A DNA stretch of 64,000 nucleotides from Treponema sp. (GCA_017446265.1 JAFSRD010000008.1:1-64000); one strand, 5' to 3'; counted from the stretch's first letter, positions 45,270-56,031 are shown. Notes: generated by a model not told the origin, from the letters alone. Numbers and translations: made by a program.

Positions 45270-46352
45270 TTATTTTATGCGCCGTATGCTCTTGTTAAAT
45301 TCTGCGCCTGAAACGCTGCCCTGCGGATTGAAGTTGCGCCCGTCTTTGAGCGACATAAGCTCATTCTCAACAACACCGAGCACAGCATCAAAATCCTCTG
45401 ATTCAATGCTCACATCTGGAACAGGACTTGCAACGCTTGTACGCGTACGGTAACGTGTAGAATATTTTGCCGCTCCCAACGTGTCGCCTGTTGCAACTAT
45501 GCGCATGTTCCACAAAAACCGCGCGCACAATATGCGTGTCGCAACTGAATCGGGCAGCACGGCGTTGTTCTGCATGCCTGAAATGCTTTTTAACAATTCT
45601 GCATCGCGTGCCATAGCAAAAAGCCGCATACCCTTATATTTTTTTCCACCAGTATACACGTCAAAGAGTTGCGTTGCGTGCTGCGTTATTTCAAGCATCT
45701 GCAAGACTGTAAGCGAGTCAAGCGTTAATAATTTTGAAAGCGCAACATCAGAAGAAACGGTGTCTTTCAAATTCCATGCTTTGTCACGAAGCAAACTGTA
45801 TGCAGCGCGATAAAAAGATTCAAGCAGCAAAAACGCCGTGTCAAAGCGCGCAGCGGCATCTGCATACTGCCCCGAAGCATATGCATCTAGTGCAGACTCA
45901 AGCACCAAGATGCCGTCGTCTTCGTGCGCGGCAAGCGCATTTTCAAAACGATTTTGAATGCCGAGCCTGTGCGCAAGCACAATAGCCTCGCTGTCTCCCG
46001 CATTGCGCTTGTTTGCTTCTTCGTAATACTTTTGCGCCTTTTCTTTATTGCTGCTGAGCAGATATGTGCGCCCTGCAAGTGCGTAAAGTCGAGCTGCAAC
46101 TTGTTTTTCAAGTTCCAACACAGCAAGCCGCTTTTCAATTTCCGAGATGATATATGTCCGCACACTCGCAGTGAGTTTTGCATCTTCACCAGAAAAAGCA
46201 GCCGCATCGACGACAGCAAGCCGCGACTGCATTTCAAGAGAAAAGCCGTCGTCAACTATTTCATCGGGCGACACATATTTGTCACGTTGGAGCGTCATGC
46301 ACGAGGAAAGCAGGAACAACGCAATAATATTAATAATTACTAATCTTTTCAT
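45270..46352 (-). CDS. lipoprotein of unknown function, TPR-like
   Basis: 360 residues starting MKRLVIINIIALFLLSSC, lipobox LLSSC, ATG overlapping the upstream TGA (ATGA). The mature part is helical and repeat-like (ARLYALAGRTYLLSSNKEKA, LESALDAYASGQYADAAARF), suggesting TPR scaffolding. The C-terminal ~60 residues are polar. It is translationally coupled to the large membrane-anchored protein upstream, so they likely act together. Confidence 0.7.
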   Translation of the reverse strand: MKRLVIINIIALFLLSSCMTLQRDKYVSPDEIVDDGFSLEMQSRLAVVDAAAFSGEDAKLTASVRTYIISEIEKRLAVLELEKQVAARLYALAGRTYLLSSNKEKAQKYYEEANKRNAGDSEAIVLAHRLGIQNRFENALAAHEDDGILVLESALDAYASGQYADAAARFDTAFLLLESFYRAAYSLLRDKAWNLKDTVSSDVALSKLLTLDSLTVLQMLEITQHATQLFDVYTGGKKYKGMRLFAMARDAELLKSISGMQNNAVLPDSVATRILCARFLWNMRIVATGDTLGAAKYSTRYRTRTSVASPVPDVSIESEDFDAVLGVVENELMSLKDGRNFNPQGSVSGAEFNKSIRRIK

Positions 46353-49012
46353 TTTATATCCCACGCATACAGTTTTTTATCAAACGAGAGGACAATGCAT
46401 TCGCCTTTTTTGTCGCCGTTGACATCTGCAATAACAGGAATGCCGCGTCCTGCAACAGGGAAGCCTGGCAGCAATTCAAGAGACTGCGTAAATCCGTATA
46501 CGACATTGCCATCTGCACACACATATACATTTGACGAGTCGGTAGAAATAAATCCTTCGCGTGCAGATGTTGCATCGGGCAGTTTTACAGATGTATATGT
46601 GCCGTCGAGCGCAAAGCGATACAGTTCTGCGTCTTCTGCAAGCGCAAAGAAAAACGAGCCACAGGCAACAGCATTTTTATAAAACACGTTGTGCGTTTCT
46701 ACAGGAAATTCTGCAAGCGCAACGCCATCTTTAAAGAGATAGAAAAGCCCTGCTTGCGTGATAAACGCAGTGTACTGTGCGCCACTTGCTTCCATAAGCG
46801 CAGGAGAATCAAACCCTATTCCGTCAATTTCAAGCGGATTCAGCAAATTGCTGATTTGCCCATCTTTGTTGATAAGATAAATTGAACCGATGAACGATTT
46901 TTCATACACGGCAGCAGTATTGCCAAGCACTGTCGGCGACGACATAATCTCCCCGTCAAGCGGAAGCTGTATTTCTGTGTAAGTGCCGTCATCTTTCACA
47001 ACAACAATACGCGAGTTTTCAACTGGAATAAAGAGCGTTTTGCCAAGCGAGGCAGGCTTTGCAGATGGCACAACACCAGTGAGCACGGGAAAATTTCTGC
47101 TGACGACGGAAAGCTCTCTGTCAAGCAAATACACGGCGCCATTTGATGTCACTGCCCACAGCACGCCAGAACCGCCGCTTCTTTCCGCAGCAGGAGCTAT
47201 AAATCCTTTTTCAGGCAACGAAAACTCCATCTGCTTCATCGAAGCAAGCTCTAGCGATTTTACAATTCTACCGCCTTCAATCCAGAACACTGCTCCAGGA
47301 TTTTTACCCGGCTCTGTGGCGAGCACAAAATCGCTTGAACCGGAAAGCTGAATTGGAAAACCAGGCACAAGGCGCATGCTCGTAGACTGCGTTGCAATAG
47401 CAGAGAGCTCGCATGTGAGTACAGAATTTTTCAAACTGAAGTCGCAGCGACCGATGTTGTACAACTTGAGTATATCTGAAAGCATTGTGCCGTTGTGAAT
47501 AAAAAATGGAACGCTTCGTTCAAGATTGTAATACATGCTCACTGTCGATTCTGCACTTTGATTTTTTGAAACGATTTTCCAGCTTTCGTTTCGCGCAAGC
47601 ATGTCGCGCGTTTTTGTGGCGTTATAAATTGACGCAATATTTTGCGCCGACTCTGAAAAATAAATGTAGTTGTTCAAGACAAAAAAGTACGGACGCGGCA
47701 GCTCCAATTTGAAAGATTTTAACAATTCGCGCAAGATAGGCGGCATGTCTATCCGCGGCATGCGAATGCCACCAAGTATGAGATTTGTGTTATTTTCAAT
47801 CGCAAATGATGCAAATATAGCGTCAAAAACATTTTTGCGTTGCGCCTCATCTTTAATCTGGACGACAAACACTGGGTCTGTGTTGCCTTCTATGCCGAGC
47901 ACAGCAAATTCATTACCTGTCCAGGAAAACAAAATATCTTCAAGCGACAGTGAAAAAAGACGGCGGCACCACGAATCTGCCCGCTGCCAAACGCGTTCAA
48001 CGTCTGTTGTCTTTTGAATGAGCGGAAATGCAGCCGCTTTTAACTCGCTTAAACTTCCTGCGTTGAGCAACGTATAATACTGGACGCTGCCGCCAAGCTG
48101 TGTAAGCAACGCGGGAAGTGCAGAATTTTTTTGCAACAGCGGCACAAGCGATGAACGAGTTCCTTCGCGTATGGCAAACGGAAATTCTGCTTTTATTTGA
48201 ATGTCTGCATCTGTAATGCCAAATGAAATGACGCTTAAAGAATTATCAGAAAGCAATGCGGTAATCTCTGATGCGGCTTCATTTCCTATGGCAAATTGCT
48301 CTGCAAGTTTTTTTGCATTTGCAACAATGCGCACAGGCTCAGAACTTTTCTTTGTCAAAAGCTCTTTTTCTTCTTTTGGATACGGCGTTTCGTTGTCATT
48401 CAAAACTGCTTCCATGAGAAGCTCAAGCGTATTTGCAACAACGACGAGATTACGCCGCTGCTTGATATAATACGCGCTGCCGTCATCTGTTTTGAATTCA
48501 AAATGCGGAAACTCGCTGTCAGCGACATACACAATATTTTCAACATTCAAAAACCGCCCCGCAATATCTGCAAGGCGCGTTACCGCAGAAAGAAAGCTCA
48601 TATCTATGACGGCAATATAATTTGCCTCATTGCCATGCGCATAAAATGCAACATCTGCACGGCGCGAAAACGCAGTCTGCACATGCGCGTTGTTCCGCAA
48701 TTCAGACGAGCGCAACGACATGAACAGTGCGCGATACCCTGAAAGCGACGGGTCTGCAAGCAACGTATCTGCAACTTTCAAATCGATTACAGGGGCAACA
48801 GCGTCCCACAGCGAATCGGTATGGATAAAGACAGCATACCCGTCAGGAAGCGCTTTAAGCGGAGAAATTTTATTAATAGTAGAAAATCCTATCCAGCCGA
48901 ACAGCACAATAATGATTGCGAATAAAAAAATTACAATAGCTCTAAAAAATCGCAAAATAAACGGCAACTTTTTTTTTGTTTTTTTTTCACTCTTGCTTGG
49001 AACATCACTCAT
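46349..49012 (-). CDS. membrane-anchored large extracytoplasmic protein with propeller-like C-terminus
   Basis: 887 residues from ATG 49012 (TATACT 6 nt upstream). A lysine-rich cytosolic N-terminus is followed by one TM helix (about residues 22-47), then a domain of about 500 residues resembling DUF3352-type proteins (YAVFIHTDSLWDA). The last ~350 residues look like a beta-propeller: repeated VLWAVTSNGAVYLLDREL, KTLFIPVENSRIVVVKDDG, SIYLINKDGQI and a final FG-GAP-like IADVNGDKKGECIV with calcium-type Asp/Asn. Function unknown. Operon with the 45270 lipoprotein. Confidence 0.7.
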   Translation of the reverse strand: MSDVPSKSEKKTKKKLPFILRFFRAIVIFLFAIIIVLFGWIGFSTINKISPLKALPDGYAVFIHTDSLWDAVAPVIDLKVADTLLADPSLSGYRALFMSLRSSELRNNAHVQTAFSRRADVAFYAHGNEANYIAVIDMSFLSAVTRLADIAGRFLNVENIVYVADSEFPHFEFKTDDGSAYYIKQRRNLVVVANTLELLMEAVLNDNETPYPKEEKELLTKKSSEPVRIVANAKKLAEQFAIGNEAASEITALLSDNSLSVISFGITDADIQIKAEFPFAIREGTRSSLVPLLQKNSALPALLTQLGGSVQYYTLLNAGSLSELKAAAFPLIQKTTDVERVWQRADSWCRRLFSLSLEDILFSWTGNEFAVLGIEGNTDPVFVVQIKDEAQRKNVFDAIFASFAIENNTNLILGGIRMPRIDMPPILRELLKSFKLELPRPYFFVLNNYIYFSESAQNIASIYNATKTRDMLARNESWKIVSKNQSAESTVSMYYNLERSVPFFIHNGTMLSDILKLYNIGRCDFSLKNSVLTCELSAIATQSTSMRLVPGFPIQLSGSSDFVLATEPGKNPGAVFWIEGGRIVKSLELASMKQMEFSLPEKGFIAPAAERSGGSGVLWAVTSNGAVYLLDRELSVVSRNFPVLTGVVPSAKPASLGKTLFIPVENSRIVVVKDDGTYTEIQLPLDGEIMSSPTVLGNTAAVYEKSFIGSIYLINKDGQISNLLNPLEIDGIGFDSPALMEASGAQYTAFITQAGLFYLFKDGVALAEFPVETHNVFYKNAVACGSFFFALAEDAELYRFALDGTYTSVKLPDATSAREGFISTDSSNVYVCADGNVVYGFTQSLELLPGFPVAGRGIPVIADVNGDKKGECIVLSFDKKLYAWDIK

Positions 49013-49018
49013 GTTTGC

Positions 49019-49024
49019 AGTATA
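49019..49024 (-). promoter_or_regulatory. -10 box of the 49012 gene (leaderless)
   Basis: Extended -10 TGC-TATACT ends 6 nt before the ATG at 49012. Confidence 0.65.
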
Positions 49025-49076
49025 GCACATTGTACAAAATTACAAAAGCCATAAAGACAAAAAACAAGAAAAAAAG

Positions 49077-49082
49077 TATACT
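49077..49082 (+). promoter_or_regulatory. -10 box of the 49089 gene (leaderless)
   Basis: TATACT ends 6 nt before the ATG at 49089. No SD. AAGACA 17 bp upstream may serve as a weak -35. Confidence 0.6.
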
Positions 49083-49088
49083 GTTTTT

Positions 49089-49559
49089 ATGAACGATGTA
49101 AGAAAACAACGGCAGTTTTTTACCCAATTCGGCAGCAAGGTAGGTGATACTGTTGACTCAGTTGAACTTGTTTGCATGAGCGCAGATAAAATTACCTATG
49201 ATGCACTCAATCTGCGCGTACAGGGCGGGCGCACAGACATATGGGGCTTGCTCGTGTTTTGCAAAAATAGCACATACTTTTACGTTATGCCGTACGAAAA
49301 CTATATGACAACGCTCATCAGGCAGATGACACACGACGACATGCCGCAAGAACAACTCGTTGATTTGCGCGCAGTAGAAAATTTTTGCGTTGCGCTGCCG
49401 CAAAAAAAATGGTACAGTTTTTTGTTTTTCGATGCCAAGCATACGCTCGATGCATCATTTACGTGCAATGGAACTGTGCATCACTTGCGCATGGCAACAA
49501 AGAACAGCGCAGGCTACATATATAAAAAATGGCCGCCTGTCATGCAGGCAGCCATATAG
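49089..49559 (+). CDS. small soluble protein of unknown function
   Basis: 156 residues with no signal peptide, TM helix or recognised motif. Alternating hydrophobic and charged residues (LLVFCKNSTYFYVMPYENYM, WYSFLFFDAKHTLDASFTC) suggest a mixed alpha/beta, PH-like or beta-barrel fold. It is a lone plus-strand gene between two minus-strand units, starting from a divergent leaderless promoter pair. It ends 31 bp from the convergent gapA stop. A short inverted repeat (TAGTTG/CAACTA, 49557-49574) lies between them. Confidence 0.65.
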   Translation: MNDVRKQRQFFTQFGSKVGDTVDSVELVCMSADKITYDALNLRVQGGRTDIWGLLVFCKNSTYFYVMPYENYMTTLIRQMTHDDMPQEQLVDLRAVENFCVALPQKKWYSFLFFDAKHTLDASFTCNGTVHHLRMATKNSAGYIYKKWPPVMQAAI

Positions 49560-49589
49560 TTGCAATAACAACTACAGATTGACAAACAA

Positions 49590-50669
<1,080 letters not shown>

Positions 50670-50737
50670 TTACTGGTAGTGTACGTTTTATGAAATGCCA
50701 TGTCAATAGGAATGCAAAATCAGCAACTATGCACGAA

Positions 50738-51550
50738 TCAATTGTTATATGACACTCTTCCCAAAGCGCATTCAGGTTTGAGCGAATAGTAAATGATGTC
50801 GATTCTGCCATTCTCATCGACATGGAGCGTACAGTATTTTCCAGACGCTCCTGCAGAATTCAGATACGCCTCTGTGAGCGACGGAACTGAAATGCATGCA
50901 ATCCCTTTATCTGAACTGAAATTCATCCAGTGCACATGACCATTTATGTACGCAATAACATGTGAATCTTGATGAAGAATGCGCAAAACTTCATCGCTGT
51001 TGCCTATGTTTTCCCGCCCTATCAAATTTTCTTTCTCAAGAATGGGATTCCCTGTCTGCGGTTGGCAGCTCAACGCATGATGCCCAAAAACAAGTTTTGG
51101 AGAGTCGTCTTTTGAAACTGCTTTTTTGAGCCACTCTAGCTGCGGCGCAGAAACATGCCCTCCCCAATCCATGACGATAGGATCGCATGTGTTGAGAAAA
51201 ATACACGTAAATCCATTCATTTCAATCGTGTACATAAAACTTGGCATTTGATCTTTATCAAGATTGTCTTCAGGTAAAAGATTCTGCACATCGTGGTTTC
51301 CGAGTACAGAATACACAGGAACGTTGCACGCCGAAAAGAGCTGTCGTACAGTTGCAAGATGCGCTTTATCGCTTTCACTGTTTTCGGTATTTATCCTGTC
51401 GCCAAGTTCTATAACTGCATCACATTTTGAATTATTAACTTTTTCAACAAGTTTTCGAAGAAGCGGTTCCGCTTCTTCTCCCTGCCGATAGTCGTTTAAT
51501 TTTCCAAAGTGTATGTCACCCACCAACGTTAAATCTAATGCACGTACCAT
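50738..51550 (-). CDS. calcineurin-like metallophosphoesterase
   Basis: 270 residues without signal peptide. All dinuclear-metal motifs are present: VGDIHFG (residue 10), ELGDRI (about 48), LGNHD (about 83), FGHHAL (about 156) and NGHVHW (about 203). Family members hydrolyse nucleotides, phospholipid head groups or phosphoproteins. The substrate cannot be told here. AGGGG precedes the ATG. The 217 bp upstream (51551-51767) contain nothing recognisable. Confidence 0.88.
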   Translation of the reverse strand: MVRALDLTLVGDIHFGKLNDYRQGEEAEPLLRKLVEKVNNSKCDAVIELGDRINTENSESDKAHLATVRQLFSACNVPVYSVLGNHDVQNLLPEDNLDKDQMPSFMYTIEMNGFTCIFLNTCDPIVMDWGGHVSAPQLEWLKKAVSKDDSPKLVFGHHALSCQPQTGNPILEKENLIGRENIGNSDEVLRILHQDSHVIAYINGHVHWMNFSSDKGIACISVPSLTEAYLNSAGASGKYCTLHVDENGRIDIIYYSLKPECALGRVSYNN

Positions 51551-51767
51551 ATCAATCCCCTACTTACTGCACAGCTCGTACGCACGGCAGCTTTCTGCAC
51601 TGCAACACATGCTCCGTCACATTGCCAACACCATCACTCCGCATTTATTGCATCTATTGTATTTCGTCCTTATCAGTTGTGTCAACTGCTTGAAAGCAAA
51701 AATAATAGAAGCGCCCTGTTTTGAAGCTGATGTTTCCGAACAGATTTAACAATTATTAATTATAAAA

Positions 51768-52394
51768 TTATTTTTGCTCGTTTTTTTTCTGTGCCTCAAT
51801 GTAGCCGCATTCTTCAAGATAACGTCGCCGTGTTATTATTAATCCAATCAGCTCTTGATACATGTTGTAGTCAACTTCAATTGCTATAGGAAGCACAAAG
51901 TATTCTGTTTCATCACAATATCGTTCAATGAATTTTGGATCGCTCACAAAACCGAGACTTATCATGTTGCTGATTCTGTCTGCGCATTTTAAAACTTTTG
52001 CACGCGGGCTTCCATTTTGAATAATGTTGCGCAAATATTCTTCTTTAGGTTGATTTTCCTTGCGCGTCACTTCACATACAAGATTATAAACCGCTAGTCC
52101 ATCTTCGTCAGCATTGATTATTAAATTTTTGTCAAATCCAGACACATCTTCAAGCACATCATGAATGCAGGAGGCTTTTAATAAAATTGCATCAATGTAG
52201 CCGTAGTCTATGAGTATGCTCATTGTGTCGAGTTGATGGCGGAACATGTTGCCGCCTGCATGACGCGCTTTTCCGATGAGCGCAGTGGCAAGCTGCATGT
52301 ATGGTGCAAGATACATATTTTTGAGCTGAAGCATCGCTTCGTTGTTCATGCGCCCGGAACGGTCCACGTTCATCTCGTATCTAAATTTTCCCAT
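51768..52394 (-). CDS. HD-domain protein resembling (p)ppGpp hydrolases
   Basis: 208 residues. The metal-binding set of the RelA/SpoT hydrolase-type HD domain can be seen: FRHQLDTM (His, residue ~53), ASCIHDVLEDV (HD...ED, ~77), CEVTRKE and LKCADRISNM (~130). There is no synthetase or TGS/ACT domain, so it would be a MESH1-like small alarmone hydrolase, or another nucleotide phosphohydrolase. It starts 15 bp after valS and is probably co-transcribed with it, which links it to amino-acid charging. Confidence 0.75.
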   Translation of the reverse strand: MGKFRYEMNVDRSGRMNNEAMLQLKNMYLAPYMQLATALIGKARHAGGNMFRHQLDTMSILIDYGYIDAILLKASCIHDVLEDVSGFDKNLIINADEDGLAVYNLVCEVTRKENQPKEEYLRNIIQNGSPRAKVLKCADRISNMISLGFVSDPKFIERYCDETEYFVLPIAIEVDYNMYQELIGLIITRRRYLEECGYIEAQKKNEQK

Positions 52395-52409
52395 CTCCTT
52401 GCTCCGCGT

Positions 52410-55175
52410 TTACAAACTCGCAATATACGACGCAAGTTTTTCGATTCTGCGCATGTTCTCTTCGAGCTTGACTTTTTCCGCTTCTACAAGCTCGCTCGCG
52501 GCATGCTCTGCAAATTTGCCAGAAAGTTTTGCTTGAGAACGAGATGCAATAGATTCTGATTCACGCATTTCTTTTTCAAAGCGCGCTCGCAGCTGCTCCC
52601 TGTTTACACTTTCGTCGAGCAAAAGGAACGCTTCAAAGCCACGCCCCACAGTGCCTATCGCAGAATCAGGCTTTGCCTCGACAAAATCTATTTTACTAAC
52701 GCCTGCAAGCAGTTGCACCACATCTGTTTTTTCCCTACACACTTCTGCCGCGCTATTTTTTTCAATGACAACTGCAACAGCAATTTTTGCTGCAGGGTCA
52801 ATGCCACATTCAGTGCGCAAGCCGCGCACATTTTTTATAAGCTCACGCAATACATTAAACCGCTGTACAACAATTTCATCTGTACGTGCATCATTTGGTT
52901 CGGGAAACGGAGCTGCTATGAGCATGCCGCTATATGCGCTGTTTGTAATGATGCCATTCGTTCCTGCAAGCGCGCGGTTTTTCACGATGTCTGCAAGCGG
53001 CAGTTTTGCGTAAATCTCTTCGGTAACAAACGGAATGAACGGATGAAGCAAGCGCATGTTTTCTTCAAGCACGTTGAGTAAAACAGAGGCTGCACGATTT
53101 TTTTCGTGCTCGTCGCCATTTTTGAATGACAGCTTTGTCACCTCCACATACCAGTCGCAGTATTCATTCCAGAAATATTCGTAAAGCGCAGAAGCGGCAT
53201 CGTTATAGCGATAACTTTCAAGAGCCGCTCGTTCCAATCGCACACATTTGTCAAGCTCCGTGTAAATCCATTTGTCGAGTTCAGTTAAGTCGCTGTCTTT
53301 TACCGGAATGAGCGTGCGCCCTTCAAGATTTCCGAGAATGTAGCGGCTCGCATTCCACACTTTGTTTGCAAAGCGGCTTCCGAGTTTGAATGAGTCGCGG
53401 TCAATGAGCACGTCCTGCCCTTGCGCGCACATAAAGCCAAGCGTGAACTTGAACGCATCGCTTCCATAGAGCGCAACAATCTCATTCGGGTCAATGCCGT
53501 TGCCAAGCGACTTGCTCATCTTGCGACCTTGCCTGTCGCGCACAAGGCCGTGAATGTAAATGTCGTGAAATGGCGCTTTGCCGGTAAACTCAAGGCCTGC
53601 CATAATCATGCGGCTCACCCAAAAAAAGATGATGTCATACGCAGTAACAAGCGTGCTCGTCGGATAGAACGACACAAGGTCGCTCGTGTCTTCTGGCCAC
53701 CCAAGCGTGCTAAACGGCCACAGCCATGACGAAAACCACGTGTCAAGCACATCGGGGTCTTGCTCAAGATTTTTTGAACTGCACTCAGGGCACGCGTGCA
53801 CATCGTCGCGTGACACAATCATTTTTCCGCAGTCCTTGCAATACCACACAGGAATGCGATGCCCCCACCACAGCTGGCGGCTTATGCACCAGTCGCGGAT
53901 ATTTTCAAGCCACACTTTGTACGTGTTTTCCCATTTGCGCGGATAAAAAACAACATCGCCTGCTTTCCAGGCATTGAGCGCTTTTTTTGCAAGCGGCTGC
54001 ATTTTTACAAACCACTGATCGCTCAAATACGGCTCAACAACAGTGTTGCAACGGTAGCAATGTCCTACCGCGTGCGTGATTTTTTCCTCATCTTTGAACA
54101 GCCCCGCAGCCTGCAAATCTTCCAGAATAAGCGCGCGCGCTTTTGCACACGAAAGCCCGCGGTATTTTTCAGGAACATTTTCGTTGAGCGTTCCATCGGG
54201 ATTCAAAATATTTATGACAGGGAGATTGTTGCGCTGCCCTACTTGCCAGTCGTTTGGATCGTGCGCAGGCGTAATCTTTACCATGCCCGTGCCAAATTCT
54301 TTATCGACATATGCATCTGCAATGAGCGGAATTACGCGGTCGGCAAGCGGCAACTTTAGTTTTTTGCCAACAATATTTTTATAGCGCTCGTCGTCTGGAT
54401 TAACGGCAACTGCCGTGTCGCCAAGCAATGTTTCCGGGCGCGTTGTTGCAATCTCAATTTTTGTTGAGCCGTCAGGAGCAGGTCCGTCTGCGTATTCATA
54501 GTAAATGTGATACATTGCGCCGTTAGTTTCCGTGTGCTCAACTTCATCATCTGCAAGCGCCGTGCCGCAGCGCGGGCACCAGTTTACCAAATAGTTGCCG
54601 CGATAGATAAGGCCTCGCTCGTACAATGTAACGAATACATTGCGCACTGCTTTGGACAAGCCTTCGTCCATAGTAAAACGCTCGCGCTGCCAGTCTGTGC
54701 TGTTGCCGAGTTTTTTTTGCTGCTGCACAATCGTTGCATGATGCTCGTCTTTCAAACGCCAGGTGCGCTCAAGAAATTGCTCGCGCCCTATGTTGCTTCG
54801 CGACGTGCCTTCTTTTTTAAGCGCGCGCTCCACGACATTTTGCGTTGCAATGCCTGCATGGTCAGTGCCGGTAAGCCAGAGCGTGTTGTCGCCTTTCATG
54901 CGATGATAGCGCACCACAATATCTTGCAGCGTGTTGTTAAGCCCGTGTCCCACATGCAACACGCCCGTCACATTTGGCGGCGGAATGACGACAGAAAACG
55001 TATGCCGCGCAGTTTCTTCTTGCGACATGGTTGCAATGCGCGCTTTATATTCAGCATGAACAGGAGAGTCTGCATCCGAAGCAGGCTTAAACCAGCCGCC
55101 TTTATCCCAGTTGTTGTAAATGCGTTCTTCAAAATCTTTTGGATTATATGCTTTCTCAAGCTCAATTCCTTTCAT
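52410..55175 (-). CDS. valS: valyl-tRNA synthetase
   Basis: Class I aminoacyl-tRNA synthetase, 921 residues. HIGH-type motif PPNVTGVLHVGHGLN (about residue 65), CP1 editing domain with TTRPETLLGDTAVAVNP (about 245), zinc knuckle-like CKDCGK and CPECSS (about 450), KMSKS motif GRKMSKSLGNGIDP (about 550), and the ValS C-terminal coiled coil (about 855-920). TATAAT lies 8 nt upstream of the ATG and no SD is visible. Followed by the HD-domain gene. Confidence 0.97.
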   Translation of the reverse strand: MKGIELEKAYNPKDFEERIYNNWDKGGWFKPASDADSPVHAEYKARIATMSQEETARHTFSVVIPPPNVTGVLHVGHGLNNTLQDIVVRYHRMKGDNTLWLTGTDHAGIATQNVVERALKKEGTSRSNIGREQFLERTWRLKDEHHATIVQQQKKLGNSTDWQRERFTMDEGLSKAVRNVFVTLYERGLIYRGNYLVNWCPRCGTALADDEVEHTETNGAMYHIYYEYADGPAPDGSTKIEIATTRPETLLGDTAVAVNPDDERYKNIVGKKLKLPLADRVIPLIADAYVDKEFGTGMVKITPAHDPNDWQVGQRNNLPVINILNPDGTLNENVPEKYRGLSCAKARALILEDLQAAGLFKDEEKITHAVGHCYRCNTVVEPYLSDQWFVKMQPLAKKALNAWKAGDVVFYPRKWENTYKVWLENIRDWCISRQLWWGHRIPVWYCKDCGKMIVSRDDVHACPECSSKNLEQDPDVLDTWFSSWLWPFSTLGWPEDTSDLVSFYPTSTLVTAYDIIFFWVSRMIMAGLEFTGKAPFHDIYIHGLVRDRQGRKMSKSLGNGIDPNEIVALYGSDAFKFTLGFMCAQGQDVLIDRDSFKLGSRFANKVWNASRYILGNLEGRTLIPVKDSDLTELDKWIYTELDKCVRLERAALESYRYNDAASALYEYFWNEYCDWYVEVTKLSFKNGDEHEKNRAASVLLNVLEENMRLLHPFIPFVTEEIYAKLPLADIVKNRALAGTNGIITNSAYSGMLIAAPFPEPNDARTDEIVVQRFNVLRELIKNVRGLRTECGIDPAAKIAVAVVIEKNSAAEVCREKTDVVQLLAGVSKIDFVEAKPDSAIGTVGRGFEAFLLLDESVNREQLRARFEKEMRESESIASRSQAKLSGKFAEHAASELVEAEKVKLEENMRRIEKLASYIASL

Positions 55176-55183
55176 AAAATAAT

Positions 55184-55189
55184 ATTATA
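55184..55189 (-). promoter_or_regulatory. -10 box of valS (near-leaderless)
   Basis: TATAAT ends 8 nt before the ATG at 55175. No SD. The 55190-55291 interval beyond it contains nothing else recognisable. Confidence 0.55.
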
Positions 55190-55291
55190 GCGAATTGCAA
55201 AAACAAGGACAATGAGCGAGTGCATTTCTGTATGCAGACAAATCACGCCATACATGCAGCGCATAGACAAGTGGAAAGACGAGCATGCTGC

Positions 55292-55936
55292 TCACCGCAC
55301 AACAACAGTTGTAAATCCAAGCGTTTGCAGCATTGCGCGTACGGCAACTTCTGCTTGCGCATCTGCATCGGAAAGCACTCCTTCCGCGAGCAAAGTGTCA
55401 GATGCGCTTTTCCGCGCCTCGTCAATATTTTCAAATATTTCTTGCGTCGTTATAGGAACAAAGATGCTGCCCTTTTCGTCAAACACTGTCATAGATTCAA
55501 TGTCATTGCCGAGCATTTCCGATTTTGGCAATGTCACGGCAACAGATTTTCCATCCGAAGACACAACGATTTTTGATTTTGAAATATCTGCAATGCCGAC
55601 GCGCACAACGCCTGTAAACTTAACAATGCTGTAGCTCTTTGCCAAACCAAGCGCAGCGCTTTTCTTGATGCTTGCGACATCGCTGTAGCGCATCTTCAGC
55701 GTAACAAGCTCCTGACAACGAACAAGCTGCCGCTCAGCCATTTCATATTTTTTTTCAATGCGCACTTGTGTCAATTTTTGCCAACCGAAATAACAAAATG
55801 CTCCAAGTGCGCATACTGCTGCAACAATGCCAAATATCTTAAGAAAAAGATATTTTATTGGTTGTGCAACTGCCGTGACAATTTTTTTACCCGCACGCTT
55901 TCCGCGCGGCTTTTCACGTGTTTCAGATGTGTCCAT
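55292..55936 (-). CDS. DUF4230-family membrane-anchored protein
   Basis: 214 residues: basic cytosolic N-terminus (REKPRGKRAGKK), one TM helix (about 28-50), then an extracytoplasmic DUF4230 domain (ELVTLKMRYSDVASIKKSA, FTGVVRVGIADISKSKI, VAVTLPKSEMLGNDIESMTV). The family has no known reaction and may be SPFH-like. It is divergent from hflK-hflC across a 100-bp region with leaderless promoters both ways. Confidence 0.8.
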   Translation of the reverse strand: MDTSETREKPRGKRAGKKIVTAVAQPIKYLFLKIFGIVAAVCALGAFCYFGWQKLTQVRIEKKYEMAERQLVRCQELVTLKMRYSDVASIKKSAALGLAKSYSIVKFTGVVRVGIADISKSKIVVSSDGKSVAVTLPKSEMLGNDIESMTVFDEKGSIFVPITTQEIFENIDEARKSASDTLLAEGVLSDADAQAEVAVRAMLQTLGFTTVVVR

Positions 55937-55942
55937 GTCATC

Positions 55943-55948
55943 AGTATA
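55943..55948 (-). promoter_or_regulatory. -10 box of the DUF4230 gene (leaderless)
   Basis: Extended -10 TGT-TATACT ends 6 nt before the ATG at 55936. Confidence 0.6.
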
Positions 55949-56002
55949 ACATAAAACTGTGTAAATAATACAATAGGTTCATTCTGTTTTTACGCTGCAA
56001 GG

Positions 56003-56031
56003 TTGCCTTTTGTCCAGAAAAAAAATATATT
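56003..56031 (+). promoter_or_regulatory. promoter of hflK (leaderless)
   Basis: TTGCCT (56003-56008), 17 bp, TATATT (56026-56031). The -10 ends 6 nt before the ATG at 56038 and there is no SD, so the transcript should start at the start codon. Confidence 0.65.

Noticed and set aside
52410-55175. Search for a T-box leader before valS
   Set aside because: The promoter lies 8 nt before the ATG, leaving no room for a leader, and no T-box sequence is visible.
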